A DNA stretch of 40,760 nt from CAYVUB01 sp964454675 (GCA_964454675.1 CAYVUB010000024.1:1-40760); one strand, 5' to 3'. Shown: positions 7,793 through 17,524, numbered from the stretch's first letter. Notes: generated from the letters alone by a model not told the origin. Made by a program: numbers and translations.

Positions 7793-8587
7793 ATGAAAGC
7801 AGTGTTAGTTCCTGTGGGTTCGTCAAAAAATGCGGTAAGCCATCTGCAATATGCCGTTGATTTTGCAAGAGCATTTGGCGCAAAACTTTATGTGGTACAG
7901 GTGTTTAACGTGTATGCAAAATCAGGAACTATTCTTGAGGTTGATTATATCCTGGAGCGTGAAAGTTTGGAGTTTTTAAAATCGCATGTGGCAAAAGCAG
8001 ATACTCAGGGCGTTGAGGTTATCATCAAGACGTTTAAAGGGAAACTGGTTCACACACTCGAGCTTATATGTAAAACCGCAGATATCGACCTGATTATCGT
8101 GGAGCCAAGAACCAACTCGTTAAGTGATGAGGTATATTTGGGGAAAATATCGGGGAAAATTATAAAACAAACCAATATTCCGGCGTTAATCGTCCCGGAA
8201 GGTTACAGTTTTAAACCAATTACAACTATTATGATGGCATTAAAATCTGCAATTATAAAAAAGGATAACGCACTGAAACCTTTGATTGCCGTTAAAAACC
8301 GTTTTCATTCGGCGGTAAGTTTGCTACTGGTAAAAACACCGTTTTATAATGAAGGCGATTTTGAAGTTAAAAGTGATTTGGCAGAATTAATCAGCACTAC
8401 GTATTACAGTGAAAATGCCACAACATTTCAGGGTGTTTTAAAAAATTACGAGTGTATTAACCCCGATTTGCTGTGTGTGGTAAGACGAAAACGAGGTTTT
8501 TTTAATAAACTTTGGGAAAATAACACTATTTTAAAAAAAGATTTTAGCTTTGCACTACCGGTTTTGGTATTAAGCGGTTTAAAATAA
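7793..8587 (+). CDS. Universal stress protein family protein, two-domain
   Basis: The 264-residue product begins with MKAVLVPVGSSKNAVSHLQYAVDFA, the first strand and helix of a UspA fold. It continues with KLYVVQVFNVYA and TADIDLIIVEPRTNS, then GKISGKIIKQTNIPALIVPEG, which matches the end of a first Usp domain at about residue 140. A second, diverged Usp-like domain (about 145-264) ends in FALPVLVLSGLK. Such cytosolic proteins accumulate under stress; the ligand is not known here. The ATP-binding glycine motif GxxGS is not clear in either half, so it may not bind ATP. Its stop lies 6 nt before the tRNA-Ala gene. Confidence 0.85.
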   Translation: MKAVLVPVGSSKNAVSHLQYAVDFARAFGAKLYVVQVFNVYAKSGTILEVDYILERESLEFLKSHVAKADTQGVEVIIKTFKGKLVHTLELICKTADIDLIIVEPRTNSLSDEVYLGKISGKIIKQTNIPALIVPEGYSFKPITTIMMALKSAIIKKDNALKPLIAVKNRFHSAVSLLLVKTPFYNEGDFEVKSDLAELISTTYYSENATTFQGVLKNYECINPDLLCVVRRKRGFFNKLWENNTILKKDFSFALPVLVLSGLK

Positions 8588-8593
8588 CATTAT

Positions 8594-8667
8594 GGGGATG
8601 TAGCTCAGTTGGCTAGAGCGTTTGGCTGGCAGCCAAAAGGTCGTGGGTTCGAGCCCCATCTTCTCCA
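8594..8667 (+). tRNA. tRNA-Ala (anticodon GGC)
   Basis: A 74-nt cloverleaf: acceptor GGGGATG/CTTCTCC, D stem GCTC/GAGC, anticodon stem TTTGG/CCAAA with loop CTGGCAG (anticodon GGC), T stem GTGGG/CCCAT with loop TTCGAGC, discriminator A. The G3:U70 pair that specifies alanine is present. The acceptor has one U6-U67 mismatch, and CCA is not encoded. It sits 6 nt behind the usp stop codon and is followed directly by a terminator hairpin. Confidence 0.96.
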
Positions 8668-8669
8668 CA

Positions 8670-8704
8670 AAAACCCTTGTAAGCGTTTGTTTTACAAGGG
8701 TTTT
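8670..8704. terminator. Bidirectional intrinsic terminator
   Basis: A 13-bp stem, AAAACCCTTGTAA (8670-8682) pairing with TTACAAGGGTTTT (8692-8704), followed by T-rich sequence. It ends tRNA-Ala on the plus strand. It overlaps the last codon of the minus-strand AddB-like gene, so it may end both. Confidence 0.8.
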
Positions 8705-11462
8705 AAATTTCTTTTTCTACAAAATCAACATCCGGATTACAGATTTTTATAATCAAAGATTTCAGTTCGTTGTAAAAAGCTTCAAGAGTTTCGTCATTTA
8801 TAAAACTCTCTTTAACGGCACCATTTCCGGATTTGTTTTTCTTTGAAAATTTTAAAAAATAGTTTCCCTGTAAGTTTTTAAACGAAATAATACCGGCTTC
8901 AACATGGGTTGTAAACGGCATTTCGTGATTAAGCATATAGGCATAGCACAACACCTGAAAGCTTTTACTGTACTTGTCATAATCCGTAGTTAAGTCTTCC
9001 CAGTTGACAACTTCAACTTTTGACTGCTCAACCTTTCCTGTTTTGTAATCTATAATCCGTATGATGCCGTTGCACTCGTCAATACGGTCAACCGTACCTT
9101 TTAAATGCACCGGAAAGTCCAGTTCGGGAATATTTAATGGAATGTTCAGTTCTTTTTCTAAATCGATGATTTTAATAGAATCACCGGCTTCAACACGTTC
9201 TATTTCTTTGTTTATAAAGTTATGGACGTAGCGTTTTGTAATTTCAAAGGCAATTAAATTTTTGCCTTTGTTGATGTTACCTTCTTTATAAAGTTCTTTA
9301 AAATGCTGATAAACAGACGTATCAATAGATAAAAGCATTTCCTGTAAATGCGCTTTGGTGAGTATAATATTTTTTAACGGCGTGTAAAAATCTTCAAGTG
9401 TTTTATGAATAACACTTCCAAGTGTATTGGCGGCAATGGTTTCTTCAACGTCTTCAAAAGCTTTGATTTTAAGCACTTTTTCGTAATAAAAATCGATAGG
9501 ATTTCTTATGTAATTGGTCAATGATGATGGCGAAAATCCCATATTGGCGATGTCTTTTAATTTTAGTATTACGACATCATTTTTTTTGACAGAGGCAACC
9601 GTATTTTTAATTGTAGGTACTTTTGGGGTGACCGTAAGATGCTGAATATGGTGAATGTTTTCGATGTCTAATTGTGTGATAAACCTGCTTTTTTCGCCGC
9701 CGTTTAGCACATCCGGTTCAGTATTGTAAATGATATACACGTTTTTGGCGCGTTGCAACAATCTGTAAAAGTGATAGGTGTAAACGGCATCTTTTTCTTT
9801 ATAGGTAGGTAAGCCTCTTTCAAGTTTTACATCAAACGGGATGAATGAATTGCCACTTTTTCCTGCCGGAAGCACCCCTTCATTGACTGACGAAATAATG
9901 ACCGTTTCAAAATCAAGCACGCGCGACTCGAGCATTCCCATAATTTGCAATCCTTCAAGCGGTTCGCCTTTAAAATCCAAAGTTTCGCTTTTAAGAAGTT
10001 CTTTGTATAAACCGTAAAGTGTTTTTACAGAATCTATGTGGTTGTATGTTGTACTCAGTGTTTGCAGCTCGTTAAAAACCTCGTTAAATCTGTAGAGGTA
10101 TTCCAGACTGAGCCTGTTGTCATCTTTATTTGTGTCAAGTTGGGCTTTTATAATTTTAATGAGATTGAAACAGTTTGCAAGAGCCTTATGTGGTTGTTCC
10201 CAGGTGTTGAACAATATTTCTATAACAGCTTCTTTTTTTGGTGCCAGAATCTTAAGTTTTTCAACCGAAAGCACAATACTGTTTGTTTCTTGTAAATGGG
10301 CGATTATAATATCAGAATAGTTTTTATAGCCGTCTTTAAAAAGAGGTTTTATAAACTGATGCGACAAAACATTGATAATATCTTTATGATAAAACTGTGA
10401 TGTTTGTGTTTTGTGTATCCTGAAAAGTTCTTCAAATAGTGAAGCTAACGGCACCAATTTTAAAGGAAACCCCATGGTAATGTTTATAGCGTTTACCGCT
10501 TCGGGAATGGAGTTTATTAATGGAAGCAGCAACGTTTCGTCACCCAAAACAACAGCGGTATTTTTAAGACTTTTTTGTGTGTCATGTAGTGTTTGGAGCA
10601 ATTCGCCTATATATTTTACTTGTCCGGTATTTTTTGGGATACCAATACATTGAATATTTTTTTCTTCTGTGTAGTGATGCGTTATCCAATTGAAAGGCTG
10701 TGTTTTATAATACGGCCAGTTGGTTTTGTGATTTCTTGTAAAAAGTCCTGCATCGTGAATGGGATTGTTGATGAAGGTGGCATCTATATCCCAATAAATT
10801 AGAGCCATGTCTTGTTGCAACAATTCCTGGATAATGATTTCTTCAGATTTGTTTAAGGCATTAAACCCTATGAAAATATGCTTTTTGTTTGAATTTGATT
10901 CAATATAATGCTCAAGAGCATCTACAGCTTCTCTGTACACTAAACCCTGATAGCCTTTTTTCTTTGACACCAAAGTATCTTTTAGCTGGTTGTAATATGG
11001 TTTTAGGCGTTTCCAGAAAGAGAGGTAGTTTTTAATGTAGGTGGTTTGCTCATCTGCCAATGACCAGTGATTAATATCTTTGATAGCTTTTAAATAGTCA
11101 AATATTTGATCTGGGGGAATTCTATACCGGTCAATTTCGTTAAAATCCTGTATGAGTAATTGTCCCCATTTTGAAAACACATCAAAAGATTCTATTTGCT
11201 CTTTTGGGGTTAGTGTTATATAAACCTGATAAAATTCAAAAAGTACTTCGGTGTTGGTACAATACGTCATATCGGAAATACTTTCTACAAACTCTTCAAT
11301 TGATATTATTTCCGGAGAAAACATAGTTTGTAATGTATTTTGCGAAAGAATATGCTTCAAGAATATTCCTGCTCTTTTGCTGGGTAAAACAAAGGTTAAT
11401 TGTGAAATAGTCAATTCACGTTTTTGCAGGTCTGTAAGAACATCTTGTATAAAACTTGTCAT
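8703..11462 (-). CDS. AddB-like PD-(D/E)XK nuclease family protein
   Basis: A 919-residue protein of the AddB type found in Bacteroidetes: a degenerate UvrD-like helicase body followed by a RecB-family nuclease. The nuclease shows LGSVIHKTLEDFY and, nearer the C-terminus, GTVDRID followed by RIIDYKTGKVE, the PD-(D/E)xK core. The N-terminus QLTFVLPSKRAGIFLKHIL stands where a Walker A would be but has no GKT, as is usual for AddB subunits. Iron-sulphur cysteines were not evident. The open frame extends to 11507, but that lies inside a terminator hairpin, so the ATG at 11462 (MTSFIQDVLTDLQKRE) is chosen. Its likely partner, the AddA-like gene, is 2.8 kb upstream on the same strand. Confidence 0.85.
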   Translation of the reverse strand: MTSFIQDVLTDLQKRELTISQLTFVLPSKRAGIFLKHILSQNTLQTMFSPEIISIEEFVESISDMTYCTNTEVLFEFYQVYITLTPKEQIESFDVFSKWGQLLIQDFNEIDRYRIPPDQIFDYLKAIKDINHWSLADEQTTYIKNYLSFWKRLKPYYNQLKDTLVSKKKGYQGLVYREAVDALEHYIESNSNKKHIFIGFNALNKSEEIIIQELLQQDMALIYWDIDATFINNPIHDAGLFTRNHKTNWPYYKTQPFNWITHHYTEEKNIQCIGIPKNTGQVKYIGELLQTLHDTQKSLKNTAVVLGDETLLLPLINSIPEAVNAINITMGFPLKLVPLASLFEELFRIHKTQTSQFYHKDIINVLSHQFIKPLFKDGYKNYSDIIIAHLQETNSIVLSVEKLKILAPKKEAVIEILFNTWEQPHKALANCFNLIKIIKAQLDTNKDDNRLSLEYLYRFNEVFNELQTLSTTYNHIDSVKTLYGLYKELLKSETLDFKGEPLEGLQIMGMLESRVLDFETVIISSVNEGVLPAGKSGNSFIPFDVKLERGLPTYKEKDAVYTYHFYRLLQRAKNVYIIYNTEPDVLNGGEKSRFITQLDIENIHHIQHLTVTPKVPTIKNTVASVKKNDVVILKLKDIANMGFSPSSLTNYIRNPIDFYYEKVLKIKAFEDVEETIAANTLGSVIHKTLEDFYTPLKNIILTKAHLQEMLLSIDTSVYQHFKELYKEGNINKGKNLIAFEITKRYVHNFINKEIERVEAGDSIKIIDLEKELNIPLNIPELDFPVHLKGTVDRIDECNGIIRIIDYKTGKVEQSKVEVVNWEDLTTDYDKYSKSFQVLCYAYMLNHEMPFTTHVEAGIISFKNLQGNYFLKFSKKNKSGNGAVKESFINDETLEAFYNELKSLIIKICNPDVDFVEKEI

Positions 11463-11474
11463 GTTATAAAAATA

Positions 11475-11504
11475 AAAAACGTCCTGAATTTCAGGACGTT
11501 TTTT
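11475..11504 (-). terminator. Intrinsic terminator of the OmpA gene
   Basis: A perfect stem AAAAACGTCCTGA/TCAGGACGTTTTT with a 3-4 nt loop; the T tract follows on the minus strand. It begins 28 nt after the OmpA stop and separates it from the AddB-like gene, which starts just beyond. Confidence 0.85.
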
Positions 11505-11531
11505 CAAACTTTATTTTTTTGAGTGTTGAAA

Positions 11532-12893
11532 TTATTTTACTACAACTTCAACACGTCTGTTGTTTGCTCTACCGGCAGCGGTATCATTAGTGTCGATTGG
11601 TCTTTCTTCACCAAAACCTTGAGCTGATAATCTTTCAGCACTAATACCGTTTGCGATTAAATAATCTTTAACAGCGTTAGCTCTTCTTTCAGATAATAAC
11701 TGGTTTGATTTTTCAGCACCAACACTATCAGTGTGACCTTCAATTGAGAAGTCTGCTTTTGGATACTCTTTAAGGATAGCAACCATAGCTTTTAATACAG
11801 TATCAGTTCCTTTTTTGAAAGTAGCTTTACCTGTATCAAATAAGATAGTTCTTGCATAGTCATTTAAAGTTTTCATAACTTCAGCTGTTGGCTTAACTTC
11901 AGGGCAACCGTTGTTTGCAACTGTACCAGGCTCATCAGGACATTTGTCATCTTTGTCTAATACACCGTCACCGTCTCTGTCTGGCCAAGGGCAACCATTG
12001 TTTGCAGCTGGACCGGCTTCATTAGGACATTTGTCATCATCGTCAGCAACACCGTCACCGTCAGCATCAGGACAACCGTTAAGAGATTTTAAACCTGCAA
12101 CAGTAGGACATTTGTCATCTTTATCCGGCACACCGTCACCATCAGTATCAGGACAGCCGTTGAATTCAGCTAAACCTGGCTCATTAGGACAGTCGTCTTT
12201 AGAATCTTCAATACCGTCACCGTCAGTATCAGGACAGCCATTGAAAGCTGCTATACCAGGAACATCCGGGCAAGCATCGTCTCTATCATAAATACCATCA
12301 CCATCAGTATCTTTACCACCAAATTTGATAGCAAGACCTACTGTGTGCTGGAAATGTTTAGCTAAATAATCTTCAAATGAGTGTTTGTATGAAGTTTGAG
12401 CAGTAAGACCGATGTTTTCTGAGAACCAGAAAGTCAATCCTGCAGTACCGTTTAATGTACCTGCTCCAATTTCATTAACCCAAGTGTAACCACCACCAAC
12501 ACCTAAGTAAGGCTCAATTACTTTTGAGTTTAATAATTTTCCGAATGAATACTTAATAGTACCATCCAAACCATAGTATGATAAATCGTCAGCTGAAGAA
12601 TCACCAACTTTATCAATTTGGTTGATTGTACCTGCTGCCATAAATGAGAAGCCGCTACCTATGTATTTCGATACTGAAATAGAAGATAATGAAGGCAGGA
12701 AGTTGTAATGATCAGTTAAGTTAAAAAACTCATCAAAATATTCGCCTAAAGGAGCTGTTTCACCAACAGGGTAAAAGTCAACCGCATTTACGCCAATTGT
12801 TATGGCCCAAGGATTGTTTTCATCTTGCGCATTAGCGTTGCTGAAGCTCAATAAAAGCAACGTAGCGAAAAATAATCTGCTAAGATTTTTCAT
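11532..12893 (-). CDS. OmpA-family outer membrane protein with thrombospondin type 3 repeats
   Basis: A 453-residue major-porin-like protein. A signal peptide (1-22, ending NANA) precedes a beta-barrel (about 24-192). Five Ca-binding TSP3 repeats (about 195-331) follow, each with DTDGDGIxDxxDxCP-like motifs and regularly placed NGCP cysteines. The C-terminal OmpA domain (about 345-453) has TILFDTGKATFKKG, IEGHTDSVGAEKSNQLLSER and GRANNRRVEVVVK, for peptidoglycan binding. The architecture matches flavobacterial OmpA (P60-type) proteins. It has its own strong-looking promoter and terminator, consistent with high, independent expression, although it lies between kbl and the AddB-like gene. Confidence 0.93.
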   Translation of the reverse strand: MKNLSRLFFATLLLLSFSNANAQDENNPWAITIGVNAVDFYPVGETAPLGEYFDEFFNLTDHYNFLPSLSSISVSKYIGSGFSFMAAGTINQIDKVGDSSADDLSYYGLDGTIKYSFGKLLNSKVIEPYLGVGGGYTWVNEIGAGTLNGTAGLTFWFSENIGLTAQTSYKHSFEDYLAKHFQHTVGLAIKFGGKDTDGDGIYDRDDACPDVPGIAAFNGCPDTDGDGIEDSKDDCPNEPGLAEFNGCPDTDGDGVPDKDDKCPTVAGLKSLNGCPDADGDGVADDDDKCPNEAGPAANNGCPWPDRDGDGVLDKDDKCPDEPGTVANNGCPEVKPTAEVMKTLNDYARTILFDTGKATFKKGTDTVLKAMVAILKEYPKADFSIEGHTDSVGAEKSNQLLSERRANAVKDYLIANGISAERLSAQGFGEERPIDTNDTAAGRANNRRVEVVVK

Positions 12894-12927
12894 ATTCTAA
12901 AATTTAATTTTAAGTGTTAATTGTTTG

Positions 12928-12957
12928 CAAAAGTAAGTTGTTAAATTTTATTAACAA
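12928..12957 (-). promoter_or_regulatory. Promoter of the OmpA gene
   Basis: Reading on the minus strand: TTG (12957-12955), 19 nt, then TACTTTTG (12935-12928), matching the flavobacterial TTG...TAnnTTTG layout with ideal spacing. A second TTTG lies just upstream. The leader to the ATG at 12893 is about 30 nt. Confidence 0.65.
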
Positions 12958-13016
12958 AGACAAATATATAAAAATATTGATAAACAGGCACAAAATAGCG
13001 TTTTTTGAGTAAAAAT

Positions 13017-14210
13017 TTAAATAATATTCAGAAGTTCGCCTACTTTAATGAACGCCGCAATGGCTTTGTCTAAGTGTTCTTTTGTGTGTGCAGCAGAGAG
13101 TTGTACTCTAATTCTCGCTTTTTCTTTGGGCACTACCGGAAAAAAGAATCCGATAACATAAATTCCTTCTTTTAATAGCATTTTTGCAACGGTTTGCGAT
13201 AGTTTTGCGTCATAAAGCATTACAGGAACAATAGCAGAATCACCGTCAATGATATCAAAACCTGCTTTTTTCATGCCGGTTTTAAAATAATTTGTATTCC
13301 ATTCCAGTTGATCTCTCAGTTTTGTGTCCCGCGACAGCATTTCAAAAACTTTTATGGATGCTCCCACAATTGCCGGTGCTAATGAATTTGAAAATAAATA
13401 GGGTCTTGAACGCTGGCGCAGCATATCAATGATTTCTTTTTTTCCTGTGGTATAGCCTCCCATAGCACCACCAAGTGCTTTGCCGAGTGTTCCGGTAATA
13501 ATATCGATGCGTCCCAAAACGCCTTTGTCTTCGAGTGTTCCCCGGCCGGTTTGCCCGATGAATCCCGCAGCATGACATTCATCAATCATTACCAATGCAT
13601 CATATTTATCGGCCAAGTCGCAAATTTTATCTAATGGTGCTACGATTCCGTCCATAGAAAACACACCGTCGGTTACTATAATTTTAAAACGGGCTCCGTT
13701 GGTATTGGCTGCTATGAGTTGTTTTTCTAAATCTGCCATGTCGCTGTTTTGATAACGATAGCGTGCGGCTTTGCACAAACGCACACCATCAATAATGGAT
13801 GCATGATTTAACGAGTCGGAAATGATGGCATCTTCTTCTCCAAACAAAGGTTCAAACACGCCGCCATTGGCATCAAAAGCAGCAGCGTATAATATAGTAT
13901 CTTCGGTGCCGTAGAATTCTGCAATTTTTGATTCGAGGTCTTTATGGATGTCTTGAGTACCGCAAATGAACCTCACAGACGACATTCCAAAGCCGTGTGT
14001 GTCCATAGCGTCTTTTGCTGCCTGGACAACTTCGGGGTGCGATGAAAGCCCTAAATAATTATTGGCACAAAAATTTAAAACAGTTTCGCCGGTGTTTAAA
14101 GTTACTTCGGCGCCTTGTGCAGATGTAATGATACGTTCTTCTTTATATAATCCGGCGTTTTTGATGTCTTTAAGCTCTTGTTGTAAATGTTGTTGCAGTT
14201 TTCCGTACAT
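13017..14210 (-). CDS. kbl: Glycine C-acetyltransferase (2-amino-3-ketobutyrate CoA ligase)
   Basis: PLP enzyme of threonine degradation that converts 2-amino-3-ketobutyrate plus CoA to glycine and acetyl-CoA. The 397-residue product matches E. coli Kbl (398) over its length: NFCANNYLGLSSHPEV, HGFGMSSVRFICGTQ, SDSLNHASIIDG, the cofactor-binding VTDGVFSMDG, DECHAAGFIG, and the PLP lysine Lys244 in ITGTLGKALGGAMGG. The start MYGKLQQHLQQEL is standard. Threonine dehydrogenase, its usual partner, is not in the window. Confidence 0.95.
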   Translation of the reverse strand: MYGKLQQHLQQELKDIKNAGLYKEERIITSAQGAEVTLNTGETVLNFCANNYLGLSSHPEVVQAAKDAMDTHGFGMSSVRFICGTQDIHKDLESKIAEFYGTEDTILYAAAFDANGGVFEPLFGEEDAIISDSLNHASIIDGVRLCKAARYRYQNSDMADLEKQLIAANTNGARFKIIVTDGVFSMDGIVAPLDKICDLADKYDALVMIDECHAAGFIGQTGRGTLEDKGVLGRIDIITGTLGKALGGAMGGYTTGKKEIIDMLRQRSRPYLFSNSLAPAIVGASIKVFEMLSRDTKLRDQLEWNTNYFKTGMKKAGFDIIDGDSAIVPVMLYDAKLSQTVAKMLLKEGIYVIGFFFPVVPKEKARIRVQLSAAHTKEHLDKAIAAFIKVGELLNII

Positions 14211-14309
14211 GATTGATTATGATTTTTATGTAAAATATTATAAATAGTTTGTGTTGTAAAGATATGCAAACTGCAACAAAACAACTTTGCTTCGTGTAAA
14301 GAGATTGAT

Positions 14310-17300
14310 TTAAAATTCTATAATTTCAAGAGTATCATTAATATATACAAGTATTTTTTTTGTTACTGTAAAGTGCATTTCTTCAATGACAGATTGGTAG
14401 GTGTTTAATTGTTCTTTATGAGCTGGATTGACAACGCCTGTTTTGTAATCCATAATAATAGCGTTGTTTTTTGTGTCAATAACCAATTTGTCCGGACGTA
14501 CTATTAAGCCGTTGGCTGTTATGATGTCTTTTTCATTATAAACGGTAAGTTCGGGTTTAAAATACATTTGAAGTTTGGGATGATTAACAATGCTTTCAAC
14601 AACCGGGCGAAGTGTTTCTGCCTGATGGTGATTTATTGTCCCCGATTGTAAAAAATGCTCAAAGGTGTAAGTTATATCGTTGTCTGTTTTAATTTGTGAT
14701 AAAAGTAAATGCACCAGATTTCCTTTTTCAATGGCACGTTCCTGTTCGGTATCCCATAAATAACCAGAGTTTGTCACAATATTAAGTTTGTGCGTTTCTT
14801 TGGCAACAGAAATGAAATGTTCTTGAATTACTACAGCGGCAGTTTCTTTGGTTTTTAAAACTTTTTTTTGCTGACCAAATGTATAGACTTTTTGGTCGCT
14901 ATTCCAAAGATTTTGTTTTTTTAAATAACTGATAAACAGCCCTGAGTAGAGCTTCGTTTTTTCCTCGTTTTTTGCATCTACATCATATTCTGAAACAATA
15001 TATAAGTGTTCAACGGCTCTTGTAAGCACCACATAAAGCAGGTTGATGCTGTCCAATTCTTGTTCAGAAATATAGGTTTCTCTTAGTTTTTTTCCTTCGT
15101 CATTTACCTCTTTAAGGTTGTCGTTCATGTTGGCGTATAAATAAGAAAACCCTTCAAACCTGTTTTTATCAACAGGAAACCACGTTTTTGGGAGTATATC
15201 AAAATAAATATCTTGGTTTGCAAACGGAAAAATCACCACAGGAAACTCAAGCCCTTTTGATTTGTGAATAGTCATGATTTGCACGGCATTGGTATTTTGC
15301 GGTGCAACGATGCTCTGCTTATCTTTTTTAATGTCCCAATGAGCCGTAAACCCGGCAAAATCCGGATTGTTTTTTTGAGAATATTCCAGCACTTCGTCAA
15401 GAAAAAACTGCAAATACGCATTTGAAGTTTTGTTGAGTTTAAACTGACGGATGATGGTTTCAACAGCCTCGTAAAGTGGTAATTGCAAAAACGAATTAAA
15501 ATCGAAATGACATCCGTAGTCATTCAGTTTTTCAAATAATTTTGAAGCTTCTAAATGTATTAATGAATCAAAGAATGTGTGTTTGTCTTCGGGTTTTAAC
15601 CGGTAGTCTGCCAGATAATTTAAAACACCCATTTTTAAAAGGGCATTTTCGGGCTGGCTTGCTAACGCAATACAGTTGGTAATAAATTGTACTTCGGGCG
15701 CATTTTTAATAAGCAGCGATTCTGATGATACAATGTGTATTTCCTGTTTGCTCAGATATTCGGCAATGGCAACGCCTTCTTTTGATTTGCGGACAATAAC
15801 ACATATATCCCCTAACGAAAAACCATTGGCTTCGGCGGTTTTGATGATGTTCAATACTTTTTTGCAGTATAACTCATCAATGGGTTCATCATCGGTTTTT
15901 TCTAAAAACGACAACTCGACATAACCTTCTTCTTTAAGACGTATATTTTGACTGCTTTTTTTATAAATTTCCTGATATTTTGATGCCGAAAAAACCGTTT
16001 CTGAAAGATGCTGAAAAAATTGGTTGTTGAATGTTACAATGGTTTTTAAGCTTCGGTAATTGTCAGGTAAATTATTAACCTTGGCATCTGTTTGAAATGG
16101 TTTTTCTTCTTTAGTATATAGGTCAATAAATTGCTCAGCCTTACCACCGCGCCACCGGTAAATTGCCTGTTTGGCATCGCCTACAATCATGGCACTGCCG
16201 GTTTCGCCTTTTGCATTTTCGCCAGATAACGCATTATCAATTAGCGGAAGCATATTTTTCCATTGCATTACAGACGTATCCTGAAATTCATCAATAAAAA
16301 AATGCCGGAACTTTTCGCCTGTTCTTTCATAAATAAAAGGTGTAGGCTGCCCTTTGATTTCGTTGTGGATGATGTTGTTAAACTCTGAAATAAGAATCAA
16401 ATCTTCGTCGTCTTTGATGGCTTTAAGACTTTGGTAAATAGCGTTCAATACCGAGACAGGCGTAATGTTGTTGTAGGCATTTTTTAAAAAATTGTGATAG
16501 GCCGTTTGTGTTTTTAGCGTATTAAAATGTTCTGCAATCTGGGGTTGAATACCGTCAATTATAGACCCGACCGATTGCGGTGCAGTTTTGTTATACAATT
16601 TTTCTCCGTCTATTAGTTTTTGCTGCCATGCCAATCCAAAACTTAACCCAAAATCGCCGTTTGCAGATTTTTGAAAGAATTTTGGCAAGTATCCGCCCGA
16701 AAAATCACTAAAATCCAAACCATTGCCGGTAATAAGGCTTAAAGCATCGTTAGCCGTATCAATAAGTTGTTTTTCGGTAAGTTTCAATTGTGTGCCAATG
16801 GCTGTTTTCAGTTTTTTAAAATCATCAAGTGATTTGTCTTTTATGGTTTCAATAGTTTCAATTTCGGATTCCTTGACAAGCAGTTGCGCAATGCTGTAAA
16901 AATCGCGAGAAACATCCCAGCTTTTATCTTCATCGGCTTTTTCAATGGCAAAATCAATCAGCACTTTTGTAAGCTGGTCATCGGTGCCTGCTTTGTCTAT
17001 CAAATTATCGACTGCTCTTGCAAGTAACGTTGCGCTGTCAATTTCCACCTCAAAATTTAAAGGCAATTTTAAATCGTGAGCAAACGTGCGTATAAGGTTG
17101 TGGTTAAACTTGTCAATGGTCGAAATGTCAAACGCCGCATAATTGTGAACAATGATATTTAAGAGCTGCTTTGATTTTGTATGAAGTGCCGCCGGTGATA
17201 CAGAAAGCTCGTTTACCAAAGTATTAAACATAGCGTTATCATTATTTAAAATGCGTTCATCGGCAAATTCTTTAAGCGTACTCACAATACGCTGTTTCAT

Positions 17301-17462
17301 TTCGGCAACCGCTTTATTGGTAAATGTTAAAGCCAGAATATTTCTGAATGCCAGCGGATTTTTTGACTTAAACAACAGTGTTAAGTAAGCTTTTACCAGT
17401 GTAAAAGTTTTTCCGCTTCCGGCAGACGCATTGTAAATGGTAAAGGTGCTTTCCTGAGACAT
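14310..17462 (-). CDS. AddA-like UvrD-family helicase/nuclease (RecB-like)
   Basis: A 1050-residue superfamily 1A helicase with a C-terminal RecB-type nuclease, as in AddA of AddAB double-strand-break repair complexes. The motifs are complete: Walker A ASAGSGKT (12-19), motif Ia LTFTNKAVAEMKQRI, Walker B DEFQDT (391-396), motif III VGDAKQAIYRWRGG, motif V MTIHKSKGLEFPVV and motif VI LLYVVLTRAVEHLY. The nuclease shows VRPDKLVID and IMDYKTG (about 1003-1009). It is expected to work with the AddB-like protein at 8703-11462; kbl and the OmpA gene lie between. The start codon overlaps no neighbour and is divergent from sodB. Confidence 0.9.
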   Translation of the reverse strand: MSQESTFTIYNASAGSGKTFTLVKAYLTLLFKSKNPLAFRNILALTFTNKAVAEMKQRIVSTLKEFADERILNNDNAMFNTLVNELSVSPAALHTKSKQLLNIIVHNYAAFDISTIDKFNHNLIRTFAHDLKLPLNFEVEIDSATLLARAVDNLIDKAGTDDQLTKVLIDFAIEKADEDKSWDVSRDFYSIAQLLVKESEIETIETIKDKSLDDFKKLKTAIGTQLKLTEKQLIDTANDALSLITGNGLDFSDFSGGYLPKFFQKSANGDFGLSFGLAWQQKLIDGEKLYNKTAPQSVGSIIDGIQPQIAEHFNTLKTQTAYHNFLKNAYNNITPVSVLNAIYQSLKAIKDDEDLILISEFNNIIHNEIKGQPTPFIYERTGEKFRHFFIDEFQDTSVMQWKNMLPLIDNALSGENAKGETGSAMIVGDAKQAIYRWRGGKAEQFIDLYTKEEKPFQTDAKVNNLPDNYRSLKTIVTFNNQFFQHLSETVFSASKYQEIYKKSSQNIRLKEEGYVELSFLEKTDDEPIDELYCKKVLNIIKTAEANGFSLGDICVIVRKSKEGVAIAEYLSKQEIHIVSSESLLIKNAPEVQFITNCIALASQPENALLKMGVLNYLADYRLKPEDKHTFFDSLIHLEASKLFEKLNDYGCHFDFNSFLQLPLYEAVETIIRQFKLNKTSNAYLQFFLDEVLEYSQKNNPDFAGFTAHWDIKKDKQSIVAPQNTNAVQIMTIHKSKGLEFPVVIFPFANQDIYFDILPKTWFPVDKNRFEGFSYLYANMNDNLKEVNDEGKKLRETYISEQELDSINLLYVVLTRAVEHLYIVSEYDVDAKNEEKTKLYSGLFISYLKKQNLWNSDQKVYTFGQQKKVLKTKETAAVVIQEHFISVAKETHKLNIVTNSGYLWDTEQERAIEKGNLVHLLLSQIKTDNDITYTFEHFLQSGTINHHQAETLRPVVESIVNHPKLQMYFKPELTVYNEKDIITANGLIVRPDKLVIDTKNNAIIMDYKTGVVNPAHKEQLNTYQSVIEEMHFTVTKKILVYINDTLEIIEF

Positions 17463-17524
17463 TTTTTTAAAATTTACACAATATAGAAACTATCAATGAA
17501 ACGATAACGATTAAATATTTTTAA

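Noticed and set aside
11463..11507. Upstream extension of the AddB-like gene to an ATG at 11507
   Set aside because: The extension is encoded by the terminator hairpin of the OmpA gene; the ATG at 11462 gives a normal N-terminus.
11911..12291. Open frame of 126 codons antisense to the OmpA gene, rich in Ser and Pro
   Set aside because: It is the mirror of the thrombospondin type 3 repeats of the OmpA protein; the repeat periodicity explains the long open frame.
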